Shown here: piece after piece, positions 45,053 through 55,171 of the stretch
How the letters are laid out: each line of letters begins with the position of its first letter
How positions within the stretch are numbered: position 1 is the first letter of the stretch
Notes under the pieces: model-generated
Database searches by the model: none
Told to the model about the DNA's origin: nothing
Seen by the model: the letters and a program-made list of their open reading frames with translations, nothing else
Source of the DNA: Bdellovibrionales bacterium
GTDB lineage: Bacteria > Bdellovibrionota > Bdellovibrionia > Bdellovibrionales > JAMPXM01
Direction: 5' to 3'
Assembly: GCA_005808505.1 (NCBI GenBank)
Contig: SYLX01000208.1
Location: forward strand, 1 to 64,000
Length of the DNA stretch: 64,000 nucleotides
Position numbers and translations under genes: made by a program

Positions 45053-45991
45053 TCACGGCGCACAGAAACTATCGACAGTTTCGAGCTGAAGTCCTGAGAC
45101 TTCCACAGAGTCACCTTGCGCGAGAGTATCGGACGACATGCCAATATCAAAGGATGCCGTCGCTCCCGGCGTGCGGAAGTAAATCGTAAAGAAGAATCCA
45201 CCTTCTGATAGAGCACGCGAGGTGACACTCACGTCGCTCAAGCTTCCATTGCCTAAAAACGTATTTGAACCCGAAGTAAGATCCCAGACGGAAACCATGT
45301 CATTGCCGGGTCGATAAGCATTGAAACGAAGTGTATTCGATGTTCCTGGTCGCGCCATGAATGAATACGCGTACAACGTACTGGCTTGGAGGACGGTCGA
45401 CTGAGAGAGTCTTTCAAAGTTTTGGCTTCCGGAGTTGATTCGCGTGATCTCGAAATTCGGTTGGCCCGCGAATGAGCCCAGAAGTGTAGCCGTGACTCCA
45501 GGAAAATCCGCGCCCCAATTCGAGCTCGTTAAATTTACGGGATCAAGAAGAAGATTCGTTCGCGTAGGCGAGGCAAGGGGAGTACGTCCCGCTGGGCACT
45601 CGGTCTGTGCGATTGCCGTCGCACTCGGCTCGAAGCGATTGAACTCGATTCCGGCATACTGAAGCTTGCCGCCTGCTTCAACCGTGATTGTCGTTTCATC
45701 AAGCTTTTGCGGAGTGATGTCCACGCAATCTTTGCGAATCAAGTGAACGTTGTTCGCTGCGGTGTAGAGGAGGACATTGTTGGGTAGAACTTCGCCATTC
45801 GCGACACTGCAAGCCTGGCTCGGATCGAAATATCGATAATATGTCGGTTTACCTTCGTAACCGGTTCCGTTGCCGACGCGACCCTTCGGGGCGCCGCCAC
45901 TTTGACCGCCGAAGAGCGGGCTCGAGCAATTCTGATAGCCCAGAAGGAGCGGCAACATCAGCATCAGAATTATGAATGGTTGATATCGCAT
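45053..45991 (-). CDS. Lipoprotein with GYQNC lipobox
   Basis: 312 residues from ATG 45991 (MRYQPFIIL). The signal ends LLLGYQNC-SSPLFGG, a form I associate with Bdellovibrionota lipoproteins. The mature part has a carbohydrate-binding-like jelly-roll in the C-terminal half (LLLDPVNLTSSNWGAD, TSRALSEGGFFFTIYFRTPG). Surface or periplasmic; ligand unknown. Divergent from the TPR gene at 46158. Confidence 0.7.
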   Translation of the reverse strand: MRYQPFIILMLMLPLLLGYQNCSSPLFGGQSGGAPKGRVGNGTGYEGKPTYYRYFDPSQACSVANGEVLPNNVLLYTAANNVHLIRKDCVDITPQKLDETTITVEAGGKLQYAGIEFNRFEPSATAIAQTECPAGRTPLASPTRTNLLLDPVNLTSSNWGADFPGVTATLLGSFAGQPNFEITRINSGSQNFERLSQSTVLQASTLYAYSFMARPGTSNTLRFNAYRPGNDMVSVWDLTSGSNTFLGNGSLSDVSVTSRALSEGGFFFTIYFRTPGATASFDIGMSSDTLAQGDSVEVSGLQLETVDSFCAP

Positions 45992-46157
45992 CTTCCGCTC
46001 CATTTAAGGTTATCGGATCGTCCCAGGATTCACTGCAACAGTCATCAAGTCTCAATCTGAGACGCGCCTTACGTTCCTGAGTTGCTCTTAAAGTAGGGTC
46101 GTCGACTCTGAGGAATTACTAAAGTCACATTCCTGGCCCGACCGATGAGTGAGAACC

Positions 46158-47648
46158 ATGAATTACAAAGAGCTCGTCGAAACGTGTGAAAATGAGATTC
46201 GCGCTGGTCAAATGGTACGAGCGCGCAGACGGCTTGCCCATGAAGTAAGTTTAAAGGATGTGCCCCGTGATTGGGCGTTGCCCGTTGCGCACGTTGCGAG
46301 ACGGACTGGCCTGATCGGCTTTGCGATGAAGCTCCTGGCTCCCATCGTCCGTCCTAAGAAGAATCTCGCAAAAACCGCAACGTCGAAAGAACGTGCGGAA
46401 TACGGCGTCCTCCTCCATCGCGGAGGGGCTGCTCTCGAAAGCCTAGAAATTCTTGAGACGGTGAATCTAGAAGAGGCGCCGGAAGCCTTGCTCTACCGTG
46501 TCTATTGTCTCTTCAATCAATGGGACCATCTTGCAGCCGTACCTTTGCTTCAAGACTATCTCGCGCGTGAGAAGAATCCTTATCAAGCTATGGTCGGCGA
46601 GCTGAATCTTTGCTCAGCGCTCGTGAGCGCCAGACGATTCGACGAAGCGCTCGATACGCTCAATCGATATTCGGCTCGCGCCAAAGAGCACAAGCTCATG
46701 CGGCTTCTCGGAAACTCTCTTGAGCTTCGTGCGCAAGTTCATCTTCATCGCGGAGACTATTCGTCTGCGCGACGAGATTTGCAGGAAGCCTCAAGTGTCC
46801 TGTCAGACGGAAAAGTCTTCGACTCCATTCTCGTGAGAAAGTGGAGCTTGATCACTGAGGCCCTTGAGCAACGCTCTCTCGAGCCGCTGGAGAAGCTGCG
46901 GCTCGAAGCTCTCTCGGCCTTTGCGTGGGAAACCGTGCGCGAAGTCGACCGCTTCAAATTAAAGATCGACTTCCGTCAGGACGCCTTCAATCATCTTTAC
47001 TTCGGGACGCCGTATGCGATGTACCGCAAACTCATCAGCGAAGAGTTCAAAGTCATGCCGGTCGTTCGCGACTACACTTGGGGCGGGAGTGGAAACTCAA
47101 TTTTAGATCTTTCAACGGGCCGGATTGAGGGCTCTCATGCTGAAGCATCCGCTATGCCGAGAAAACGGCATTTGCTCATCAGCATCCTGGCGAAGGATTT
47201 CTACCAAGGTGTGCGCATCGGTGGAATCTTCTCGCAGCTTTTTCCCGGCGAGTATTTCGACATCTTTAGTTCTCCGCAGCGCGTGCGGCAGCAAATCTAC
47301 CGCACTCGACTTTGGTACGAGGAAAACGGGATCCCCTTTCAAATCAAAGAGCGGCAAGGATTTTACTCTCTCGCCATTCAAAATGATTTCGGGATTCGCG
47401 TCACCGCCGTCGACGCGCAAGCGGATGGTTGGAGACGGGATTGGAACCGACTTCTCAACGAGCTTAAAGGCGAGTCGACGTTCGGCGCTGCTTTCGTGAG
47501 CGAGCGATTGGATGTTTCAAGAAGTGGAGTGAAGCGGCTGCTTCTCTGGGCATTGGAGCAAGGACTCATCGTGAAAGAGGGGAAAGCTGCGAATACGACT
47601 TACCGTCTCTCGAAAGGGCCCAGGCCAGCCCACGCGCGAGTCGCTTGA
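46158..47648 (+). CDS. TPR protein with winged-helix end
   Basis: 496 residues from ATG 46158; the track's GTG is three codons earlier and neither has a strong ribosome site. Residues about 80-250 are helical repeats of TPR type (AEYGVLLHRGGAALESLEIL, SALVSARRFDEALDTL). The C-terminal quarter (IGGIFSQLFPGEYFD, VRQQIYRTRLWYEENG, RLDVSRSGVKRLLLW) looks like DNA-binding winged helices. A cytosolic regulator is likely; target unknown, the divergent lipoprotein being one candidate. Confidence 0.65.
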   Translation: MNYKELVETCENEIRAGQMVRARRRLAHEVSLKDVPRDWALPVAHVARRTGLIGFAMKLLAPIVRPKKNLAKTATSKERAEYGVLLHRGGAALESLEILETVNLEEAPEALLYRVYCLFNQWDHLAAVPLLQDYLAREKNPYQAMVGELNLCSALVSARRFDEALDTLNRYSARAKEHKLMRLLGNSLELRAQVHLHRGDYSSARRDLQEASSVLSDGKVFDSILVRKWSLITEALEQRSLEPLEKLRLEALSAFAWETVREVDRFKLKIDFRQDAFNHLYFGTPYAMYRKLISEEFKVMPVVRDYTWGGSGNSILDLSTGRIEGSHAEASAMPRKRHLLISILAKDFYQGVRIGGIFSQLFPGEYFDIFSSPQRVRQQIYRTRLWYEENGIPFQIKERQGFYSLAIQNDFGIRVTAVDAQADGWRRDWNRLLNELKGESTFGAAFVSERLDVSRSGVKRLLLWALEQGLIVKEGKAANTTYRLSKGPRPAHARVA

Positions 47649-47692
47649 ATCAACTCTCGCGGTGACCGGCCCAGAGGAGAAACAGGTCGGGT

Positions 47693-49192
47693 TTACTGCC
47701 AGCAGAATTTCACACGAACCGGAGCGCGTAGGCTGAATGCAGACTCAGTCAGCTGAACGGTCGAGAACGTGTTGCGATCCCAGATGATGTTGTTTCGGTT
47801 GCACATGCGCTGCCACGATGAAGCCAACACGTTAATGTTTGTTGAGCTTCCGGGGAGAGCGGCCCAGCCAAGAGCGTTCGATAGAGGTTCTTCGCCGCGG
47901 CCTTGATCGGTACAGATGTTGTCGCTGCAACGAGTTCTGTTGAAGGTGACGCTTCTTCCAGGATAAGCCGAGAAGCAACCGTTACCCATGCGAACTGCGT
48001 CCACATCTTCAACGAGACCACCGCTAACGCCAGCTTCGAGGTGTTCGAAGATCACGCCGATTCCCGAGGGAGAGTTGTTGCCATCGATGAGACCGCGACG
48101 AATGGTTGCGTTCGAAGAGTTGTAGATATTGATGTTATCTTCCGTCCACGAAGTGCTAGCCGGGTTGATGGTCGTGAAGTCTTCGATGATCCCGTTATGG
48201 CTCTTATCGAACTGCACGAACTGACCGCGAGGGAACGGCCCGCGGAAGTCATGACCTTCAGCGAAGGAGATGCGAGGGCGGAGCGAGTTCAAGAAGCGGA
48301 TACCTGATGCACCTTTTTCTACTCGAACGTTTCGGATCAAAACGTCGTCAGAAGAGTCACCCTCGATATTTACGTACTCGTCATGGTTTTCCGGCAGTGC
48401 GCCTCTCGCAGGAGCTGCGGTGTACAGAACAGAGACGTTCTCGATTCGCAGGCGGTCCGCATTGTCGAACGAGATACCGGGAGCGTTCGCATGCTCGATG
48501 CGCACGTTGCGGATCACGACATCCGAGTAACCATCGATAGAAATCGCGGCTTGACCGTTTGTTTTGATATAGAGGTTCTCGATGACTTGACCGTTGCGAG
48601 TCACGCGAACCGCGCCGGAACTGCCGAGCGTACAGCTGGCTGTATCGGGCACAGGAGTTGGTGTTGGCGTCTGTGGAACTGGTGTTGGCGTGGGTGTCGG
48701 CGGAACCGGCGTGGGTGTTGGTGGTGGTGGTTGCGAAGCCGCAATACCTTTGAAACTATCGAGACGGCCGAAAACGTTCGAGCCCGGGAATCGCAATACG
48801 AGGTTCTTCACGCCGCTTTGGGGCTGAATTGAGGCACGTTGAACTCTGTAAGTGGTGAGTGAGCCTGTCGAGCTCGGAAGAAGTGTTCCGATGATGGTGC
48901 CTGAGGGGCTGCCCAATCGAATCTCAATAGGCTGATTCGCGCCCGAGGCTGGAATCGCGACGTTGAAATCGATCGCGCCAACTCCGGTGCCGAAGTTGAC
49001 GTTATTGTATTGGGCGTAGTCGCCGTGGCTTGCGCCGCTGAGATCATCTCCAGAGTTTTGCAAACCTACGCTTGAAGAGTAGGATGTTCCACCGATGCCA
49101 TTCAAAATATTAGCTTGCGCCCACGCGCTCCCCATAGCGGCCAGTTGTGCGATCGCAAAGACCAAGATGTTCTTCGTTAACGTGCTTTTCAT
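47693..49192 (-). CDS. Exported beta-helix protein with PT-rich linker
   Basis: 499 residues; GGAGG seven bases before the start. Signal peptide (FAIAQLAAMGSAWAQA). An N-terminal beta-sandwich (about 30-165, like a carbohydrate-binding module), a Thr/Pro/Val linker (TPTPVPPTPTPTPVP), then a right-handed beta-helix (VIRNVRIEHANAPGISF, VLIRNVRVEKGASGIRF). This is the layout of a modular polysaccharide lyase or binding protein. Catalytic residues not identified. Confidence 0.75.
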   Translation of the reverse strand: MKSTLTKNILVFAIAQLAAMGSAWAQANILNGIGGTSYSSSVGLQNSGDDLSGASHGDYAQYNNVNFGTGVGAIDFNVAIPASGANQPIEIRLGSPSGTIIGTLLPSSTGSLTTYRVQRASIQPQSGVKNLVLRFPGSNVFGRLDSFKGIAASQPPPPTPTPVPPTPTPTPVPQTPTPTPVPDTASCTLGSSGAVRVTRNGQVIENLYIKTNGQAAISIDGYSDVVIRNVRIEHANAPGISFDNADRLRIENVSVLYTAAPARGALPENHDEYVNIEGDSSDDVLIRNVRVEKGASGIRFLNSLRPRISFAEGHDFRGPFPRGQFVQFDKSHNGIIEDFTTINPASTSWTEDNINIYNSSNATIRRGLIDGNNSPSGIGVIFEHLEAGVSGGLVEDVDAVRMGNGCFSAYPGRSVTFNRTRCSDNICTDQGRGEEPLSNALGWAALPGSSTNINVLASSWQRMCNRNNIIWDRNTFSTVQLTESAFSLRAPVRVKFCWQ

Positions 49193-49439
49193 CTATGTAC
49201 CTCCCCGTACTGTGAAACCAGATTACGGCCACCCTCAGAATTGTCAGAGTCACGAATCTGGACCGAGACACTGATAAGACGTCTCAGCTTGAGACCTTCG
49301 TGCCGTTGAGGACGAAAGGGACGTTTAGTTGAGCTTAATCAGCCTTTAAGAACCTCACGCCTTGTTATCCATTCAGCGCCGCATTATCTCATGCCCTCAG
49401 AACCGGTGAGTTGTTGACCGCTCTTGATAGGAGAAAAAC

Positions 49440-50483
49440 ATGAAATATTTAGTAGGATTACTTACTACCGTTTTAGTTACGTATGGATCTAGCTCACAGG
49501 CGGCACCTGGCGACTGGGTTGCAGGTATTCATGATTATGAGAGTTTCTATTCTTTCTATTCCCAACTCCGGTCGGCAGATGCGGAAACGCTCGAATCGTT
49601 TTTGATTCAAGCTGAACTTCCTCCCTATGCGGGTCAGCGAGATCTTCAAATGACCTACGATGACGGCGTTAGCGGTTTCGATCGAAAGGTCACGTTGAGT
49701 TGCCGACGAGTTGAAAACCTAAATTGCACCGTCTCTGGTGGGCTTCCTGCCCTGGGCGAGAAGGTTGATTATTTCACCTATCAATTCGATAGAGACTCAG
49801 CACTGCGCTTATCAGACGCCCTCGCGAAAAGCTTCGGACCGAAGCAATCTCAACGGCTCGATCTCGATGGCGGACGACTCGCGCTTTCTTGCGAGCAGGA
49901 ATCAGAGAAGCACTTTCCGATCTGCAAATTCAGCTTACAAAATCGGTTTATCCGCTTAAATGACCTTTTGCCTGGGCATTCTGATCCGATTCAAATTAGA
50001 AGAGTCCCGTATAAAGATGGGATTTTTCGGATTGCCCTGAGCACTTTCCACCTGGGGCCTGATAAAAATAACTTTGCGTTTGAGCTTTTCGAAGCTTTAC
50101 CGTTTAAATTTAAGCTATTCGAAACGCCTGTTCACGGCTTTGAAGCGGATTACAATTCAGCTGATGTCCGAAACTACCCGAACCATATCAGTGGGAATTT
50201 GAGTTTTGATTTTGAAGAGGCGGATCATGACGAATTTTCTCTTCCACTTCAATTTGAACGGAAAATTTCAGGCGCCGCAGCCCGATCGCTGAAGGAAAAC
50301 CTGGGATCTCGCCGGATCGAAGGATTTCTCGGAACTTCAAGCCAAGCGGAGACAGATAACTACGTCCATAAAAATAAACGTTTGGTAATTAGACCGAGAG
50401 CTGAGATCGACTGCCGGCAGTCAGAGTCTTGCACATTGAGAGTTTCCATCGTCGACCGACTGATCACGCCTGACTATCCGTAA
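49440..50483 (+). CDS. Exported hypothetical protein
   Basis: 347 residues. AGGAG upstream; signal peptide (VGLLTTVLVTYGSSSQA). A soluble, mixed alpha/beta mature part with four or more cysteines (KVTLSCRRVENLNCTVSG, LALSCEQE). No known motif. Ends at a bidirectional terminator shared with the hydrolase gene. Confidence 0.65.
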   Translation: MKYLVGLLTTVLVTYGSSSQAAPGDWVAGIHDYESFYSFYSQLRSADAETLESFLIQAELPPYAGQRDLQMTYDDGVSGFDRKVTLSCRRVENLNCTVSGGLPALGEKVDYFTYQFDRDSALRLSDALAKSFGPKQSQRLDLDGGRLALSCEQESEKHFPICKFSLQNRFIRLNDLLPGHSDPIQIRRVPYKDGIFRIALSTFHLGPDKNNFAFELFEALPFKFKLFETPVHGFEADYNSADVRNYPNHISGNLSFDFEEADHDEFSLPLQFERKISGAAARSLKENLGSRRIEGFLGTSSQAETDNYVHKNKRLVIRPRAEIDCRQSESCTLRVSIVDRLITPDYP

Positions 50484-50513
50484 TTCTTGAAGCACGCAGT
50501 GAAAAAGTTCGAA

Positions 50514-50547
50514 GTGCCAACAGACTTCTTCGCAAGACTGTTGGCGC
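50514..50547. terminator. Bidirectional hairpin between convergent genes
   Basis: GTGCCAACAG and CTGTTGGCGC pair over ten positions, one of them G-T, around a 14-base loop (ACTTCTTCGCAAGA). No clear T run follows. Position between convergent stops supports a terminator role. Confidence 0.55.
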
Positions 50548-50592
50548 TCGAGTTCATCTCTTTGGTTTGGCCGGCGGGATCGCCGATGTAAC

Positions 50593-51603
50593 CTATCTTA
50601 AGCCGCTCAAAACACTCTTCAAGTCACGGAGGACAGAGGGGTCAATGGGACCAAGCGTTGGCTTACCTTCTTTGTCAGGTGAGAAACCGTGGCCCAAGCT
50701 TGGATAGGTAAAGACCTTGAGATCAGAGACTCCCGCTCGTTGAAAGCGCGCGACCTCTTCGATCGGTGTCTGGGGATCTATTTCGCCTTGGAAAACGAAC
50801 TTCTTTCCGCGAACCATTTTAAGTCTCTCAGCATTGGCGGGAGCCGCGAGATGCTGTCGGTACCAATTGATCGGTTTTCCATCCGGCGCGAAATCCTTCG
50901 TTTCCGTTTCGATCATCTTGAGGGCTGCGATGTATTCTTTCTCTGGCGAGCTTTGTCTCGATCCACCCGATGTCTGCTTGCTGCGCGACTCGACGATCTG
51001 ATAGTGAAACATTTCCTTCATCGAGCGAGCTTGCGCACCAAAGAGGAGCAGAGCTTGAATCTCTCCTCCAAGTCGCAACGCCGTTTCGGTCGCGATGATC
51101 GTTCCTTCAGAGTGTCCAAGTATAATGAGCTCACTCGCTTTGAAGCCTGATTCACGTGATAGGAGCTTTGCCGCATCAACCGCGTCGGCGATGAGATGAT
51201 CCCGATCAGCTGTCTTCCATACGGTCTCATCTACATTTCCATTCGAATCCAAAACCCCACGTTTGTTGTAACGGAGAGTTATGAAGCCGGCTTCAATCGC
51301 AGCATCACTGAGCTGATCAAATAGTCTTTCAGTTTTTCCCGTAAAAGTCTTCTCTGCAGGAATTGTTTCGGAAGAATCCGTCTTGCCTGAGCCAGTCAGC
51401 ATGAGAACTGCGCCGATCGGTTGCCCTGCGGGACGCTCGAGTTTGCCTTTGAGCGGAATCCGATCAAGTGACGATACAAAATTGATTTCACCCGAATGTT
51501 TTTGGAGCAGGCTCTCAGGGTGACTACTTACGCATGAAGTAAGAAGGAAGAAACTGAGGATCGCAGGCAGTCGGGAATACAGTCGAGTCATAACAACCAT
51601 CAT
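50593..51603 (-). CDS. Alpha/beta hydrolase lipoprotein
   Basis: 336 residues; MTRLYSR four codons in is an alternative start. Lipobox FFLLTSC-VSS. Alpha/beta hydrolase landmarks: RNYNKRG-type strand (TLRYNKRGVLDS), nucleophile elbow ILGHSEGT, and a catalytic His in YPSLGHGFSPD. Probably an esterase or peptidase-like enzyme of the envelope; substrate unknown. Confidence 0.8.
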   Translation of the reverse strand: MMVVMTRLYSRLPAILSFFLLTSCVSSHPESLLQKHSGEINFVSSLDRIPLKGKLERPAGQPIGAVLMLTGSGKTDSSETIPAEKTFTGKTERLFDQLSDAAIEAGFITLRYNKRGVLDSNGNVDETVWKTADRDHLIADAVDAAKLLSRESGFKASELIILGHSEGTIIATETALRLGGEIQALLLFGAQARSMKEMFHYQIVESRSKQTSGGSRQSSPEKEYIAALKMIETETKDFAPDGKPINWYRQHLAAPANAERLKMVRGKKFVFQGEIDPQTPIEEVARFQRAGVSDLKVFTYPSLGHGFSPDKEGKPTLGPIDPSVLRDLKSVLSGLR

Positions 51604-51696
51604 AGTTCTAGGCGGCCTCTATGGCACAAGCATGTTCTAGTTGTATCGTTCGACTAGGTTTTGACACGGCTTCTTCCGTCGTCTTAGCATTATCGA

Positions 51697-52359
51697 ATGC
51701 AACAAGAATTTCTTCAGTCTGTTTTGGGTTCTCATGATAATCCGCGCGCAAACTCGTCGGAGGTTGCCACGCGTTCCTCTCAGCTCACCGAGATCTTCAA
51801 GAAGATCGAGGAGAATTCTCGTACGTTTCGAGAGCCCGCAGGGAAGAGCTCGATTGAAACGCAAAACGTGGAACTGGCAAGTCTCGCGAATTCGTCGCTG
51901 TTTCACGGACCAAAATCGAACCAACGCATAAATGAGCAGCTCGGGGAAATACGCGATCTCGTAACAAACTCCCAAGAGATCAGCCAGCGGTTGGCAGGAT
52001 TGATCGAAGCCCTCAGCGAACAAGCTAGACAACAAGCTGCAGAACGAATCGAGCTGGATCGAGAGCGCGATCAGATCAACAGCTGGAGAAATCGCGAGCA
52101 GCTTTCATTGAATCGCCGGGCCGCTCATTGGGCTCGCTTTGCTTTCGTCGTGAGTCTCCTGGGTTTGGTTGTTGGTTTCCTTCGGCCCTCGTTTCAGCCG
52201 ACGCAGCCAGCCCCTGTGCTCGCGACAGCTGAAGTGAACGACTTGAAACCAACCCTCGAGCGAATCGAAAAGCGCCTGAATCGGATGGAGCGGACAAAGA
52301 CTCGCGTCGTGCGGCAGAAGGTTCGCCAGAAGAAGGTTCGAAATCAGGGAAGAAAGTAA
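51697..52359 (+). CDS. Coiled-coil membrane protein
   Basis: 220 residues. The first 130 are helical with coiled-coil character (INEQLGEIRDLVTNSQEISQ, AERIELDRERDQINSW), then one transmembrane helix (FAFVVSLLGLVVGFL), then another helix and a very basic tail. A cytosolic coiled coil tethered to the membrane; function unknown. Confidence 0.65.
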   Translation: MQQEFLQSVLGSHDNPRANSSEVATRSSQLTEIFKKIEENSRTFREPAGKSSIETQNVELASLANSSLFHGPKSNQRINEQLGEIRDLVTNSQEISQRLAGLIEALSEQARQQAAERIELDRERDQINSWRNREQLSLNRRAAHWARFAFVVSLLGLVVGFLRPSFQPTQPAPVLATAEVNDLKPTLERIEKRLNRMERTKTRVVRQKVRQKKVRNQGRK

Positions 52360-52620
52360 GCACGCACCTTTGCATTGTTCGTAATTCCAACTTAGCAGTC
52401 GGAGGAGTTCGTAGCTCCCTAACAAGTAAACAGTGCGAGTTTAGGTAAGCCTGTCCAGGATCATAGGCTGTTAGACCCATCTAAATGATGCCGTTTCCTG
52501 ACCGGAAGCGCAGACCTTCGTCTGGCCCTGTTACGAGAGCGCGACATGATTATGTTTACATATAGTTAAACCGAGTGAGGAGTGTTCGCTTTCACGGATC
52601 AATCTAGAAGAGGCTTGCCG

Positions 52621-54165
52621 ATGAATATCGCTTCTCGTCCGAAAACACTCGCGTTCGTTATCTCAGGTATCTTGTTCGTCTTGGTGCTTCTCATCATTGG
52701 CGCTTCATTGAACCAAAAGTATCTGAACACCTCTCAGCAAGTCAGATACTCGTCTTATCAATTGTCTAACGAGCTTCGACAAAGCTCGGAAGATCTGACT
52801 CGCTTAGCACGCACTTATGTCGTGACCGGCGAACCCAGCTATGAGGCTCAATATTGGGAGATCATTGCCGTGCGCAACGGAGAGAAGGCTCGGCCCGACG
52901 GTAGAAAGGTCGCTCTGCAGGCTCTCATGAAAGATCTTGGGTTCACCCAGGAGGAATTCGCAAAGTTAAAAGAGGCCGAGAGCAATTCGAATGGTCTCGT
53001 CGCGACGGAAACCAAGGCCATGAATGCCGTAAAAGGTTTATTCGACGATGGCACCGGCAAGTACACGAAGCAGGGCTCACCCGATGGCGAACTCGCGAGA
53101 CGGATCATGCACGATGGGAAATACCACTCTGACAAGGCCCTGATCGCTAAGCCTATCGTGGAGTTTGAAAAGCTACTCGATGCGCGGACAGATTCGATCG
53201 TTGAAACCTACGTGAATCGTGGGAATCTCTTTTTAGGTTCCATCGCAGGATTGTTGCTAATTATGGCAGGTGCGATCGCGTTTACCGCTTACAGCATCAG
53301 ACAGGTCCTTGCAGATCTCGTTTCGAAGCTCGCCGCGACTTGCGCTCGCTCGACGAATGCAACGGGAACTCTAGTTGAAATGTCTCAACGCCTCTCATCG
53401 ACCGCAACCGAACAAGCTGCCGCGATCGAAGAAACCGTTGCAACGCTTGAGGAACTCTCGAGTACGGTAAAACTCAACGCGGATAACTCCAAAACGGCAA
53501 GCGATCTTGCCGAAGACGGACTCAAGACTGCGCGTTCGGGCGAAAGCGAGATTCTAGAGTTGATTTCCGCAATGGAAGGCATGGCAAAAAGCTCTAAGAA
53601 GATCGAAGAGATCATCCAAGTCATTGATGACATCGCTTTTCAAACGAACTTGCTTGCGCTCAATGCCGCCGTCGAAGCCGCACGCGCAGGCGAGCAGGGA
53701 AAAGGGTTTGCAGTCGTAGCTGAAGCCGTGCGAGCGCTCGCTCAAAGAACCGCCGTCGCCGCAAAAGACGTGAATTCTCTCATCCGAGAAACCGTTGAAA
53801 AATCCTCGGCGGGTGCAAAGATGGCCGATAAGAGCGGCTCCGTGCTGAAAACAATCGTTGAGTCCGTATCAAAGGTTTCAAGCCTCAATAATGAAATCGC
53901 GCAAGGGAGTCGTGAACAAGCAAACGGCATCGAGCAGATTTCGAAGGTCATCAATCAGTTCGATTCTTCGATGCAGATCAACGCCGGAGTCGCGCAGAAG
54001 GTCGCTGCCGGTAGCGAAGAGATCTCGATTGAGATGGGTGACGTTGGCTCTATCGTGACAGAGCTCCGAAAGCTTGTGACGAAAAGTGATTCAAGAGAGG
54101 GATTCACAAACGCACGATATGAACAAGGACGTCGCGGCGACACGGAGTATAAAGGCGCCGCGTGA
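52621..54165 (+). CDS. Methyl-accepting chemotaxis protein
   Basis: 514 residues from ATG 52621. First transmembrane helix at about 10-27, sensor domain to about 205, second helix ([19 protein letters not shown]), then the signalling domain. The highly conserved tip ([34 protein letters not shown]) that binds CheA and CheW is intact. A HAMP domain is hardly recognisable between the second helix and the signalling domain. No CheR-binding pentapeptide at the C-terminus. Ligand unknown. Confidence 0.9.
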   Translation: MNIASRPKTLAFVISGILFVLVLLIIGASLNQKYLNTSQQVRYSSYQLSNELRQSSEDLTRLARTYVVTGEPSYEAQYWEIIAVRNGEKARPDGRKVALQALMKDLGFTQEEFAKLKEAESNSNGLVATETKAMNAVKGLFDDGTGKYTKQGSPDGELARRIMHDGKYHSDKALIAKPIVEFEKLLDARTDSIVETYVNRGNLFLGSIAGLLLIMAGAIAFTAYSIRQVLADLVSKLAATCARSTNATGTLVEMSQRLSSTATEQAAAIEETVATLEELSSTVKLNADNSKTASDLAEDGLKTARSGESEILELISAMEGMAKSSKKIEEIIQVIDDIAFQTNLLALNAAVEAARAGEQGKGFAVVAEAVRALAQRTAVAAKDVNSLIRETVEKSSAGAKMADKSGSVLKTIVESVSKVSSLNNEIAQGSREQANGIEQISKVINQFDSSMQINAGVAQKVAAGSEEISIEMGDVGSIVTELRKLVTKSDSREGFTNARYEQGRRGDTEYKGAA

Positions 54166-54351
54166 GAACTGAATCGACCTCAATGAGTTTCTCGATTTCC
54201 GATTTCGAAATGTTTCGCTAAACTGCTTTTAATCAGTCGTGCAGGTAATGCGATCAAAGGAAAATTCCTCGACGGGAAGACAACGGAAAAATTGGATCGA
54301 TAGTATCCGTGGATACCGTCAGGGATAGACCTTCGGAGAAAGAAAAACTCA

Positions 54352-55152
54352 GTGAGCAGAAGAATATACCTCGCCGTTTTCGCAACGATCATTCTCGTTG
54401 GTTCATTCATATATTATTCCTTGCGCGAGTTGGGGTCGCTGAAGCCTGATCAACCGATCAGTGCAGACACAGCAAACACCGCAATGGAGCTTGAGAACCC
54501 TCCTAAAAATGGACCCGTCCCTCCTCTAGCAAATGAAGTCGCAAAACAAGAAATCGCCGCTGTTTCGGAGTTGCCGTATTCTCTTGTCGGCACAATCGTT
54601 CGCACCGATTCTACTCAAAGTATCGCGACCGTCGCCATTAAGCCGAATGAATCTAAAAACTACCTCCCTCAATCAGAGATCGAGCAGGTCGCAGTGGTTG
54701 AGCGAATCGAGCGAGAGGTCCTGAAGTTTCGGAACAAGAAAAACGGGCGGCTCGAGTACATCCGCGTTGGGCCTTACGATCCGAAGAAGGCGGTTTCGTT
54801 GGACGTCATCAATGATCAGGCGACATCCGAGAAAGAGTTTCATGTCCAACGAAAAAACCTCGACGAAGCGCTCTCGAATTTGCCGGAAATCCTAAAAGAT
54901 GCAGCCGTGATCCCGGTCATGAATGATGCTGGTCAAGTAGCTGGATTCAAGATCACATTCCTGAAAAAAGGAAGCGTGTTTGCAAGCTTAGGGCTGCAAG
55001 AGGGTGACGTTTTAAAAACTGTCAATGGGGCTACTCTCGATAGTCCCGCGACAGCCGTCGAACTGTTCACGCAGTTTCAGAATAGTTCCATGATCAACCT
55101 CGCGATTGAACGTGGGCAGAGACGCATCGGTTTGACGTATTTGATCCGGTAA
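54352..55152 (+). CDS. GspC-like type II secretion protein
   Basis: 266 residues from a GTG. Layout as in GspC: short cytosolic N-terminus, one transmembrane helix (LAVFATIILVGSFIYYSL), an HR-type domain (SLVGTIVRTDSTQSIATVAI, LPQSEIEQVAVVERIERE) and a C-terminal PDZ domain (KITFLKKGSVFASLGLQEGD, VNGATL). GspC links the inner-membrane platform to the secretin GspD. No other gsp gene is adjacent, so this copy is an orphan here. Confidence 0.8.
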   Translation: MSRRIYLAVFATIILVGSFIYYSLRELGSLKPDQPISADTANTAMELENPPKNGPVPPLANEVAKQEIAAVSELPYSLVGTIVRTDSTQSIATVAIKPNESKNYLPQSEIEQVAVVERIEREVLKFRNKKNGRLEYIRVGPYDPKKAVSLDVINDQATSEKEFHVQRKNLDEALSNLPEILKDAAVIPVMNDAGQVAGFKITFLKKGSVFASLGLQEGDVLKTVNGATLDSPATAVELFTQFQNSSMINLAIERGQRRIGLTYLIR

Positions 55153-55171
55153 AATGCGCCCTCCAGTTATC

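Noticed and set aside
48270-48832. Plus-strand ORFs rich in Gly, Val and Trp opposite the beta-helix gene
   Set aside because: They are the antisense of the PT-rich linker and beta-helix repeats.
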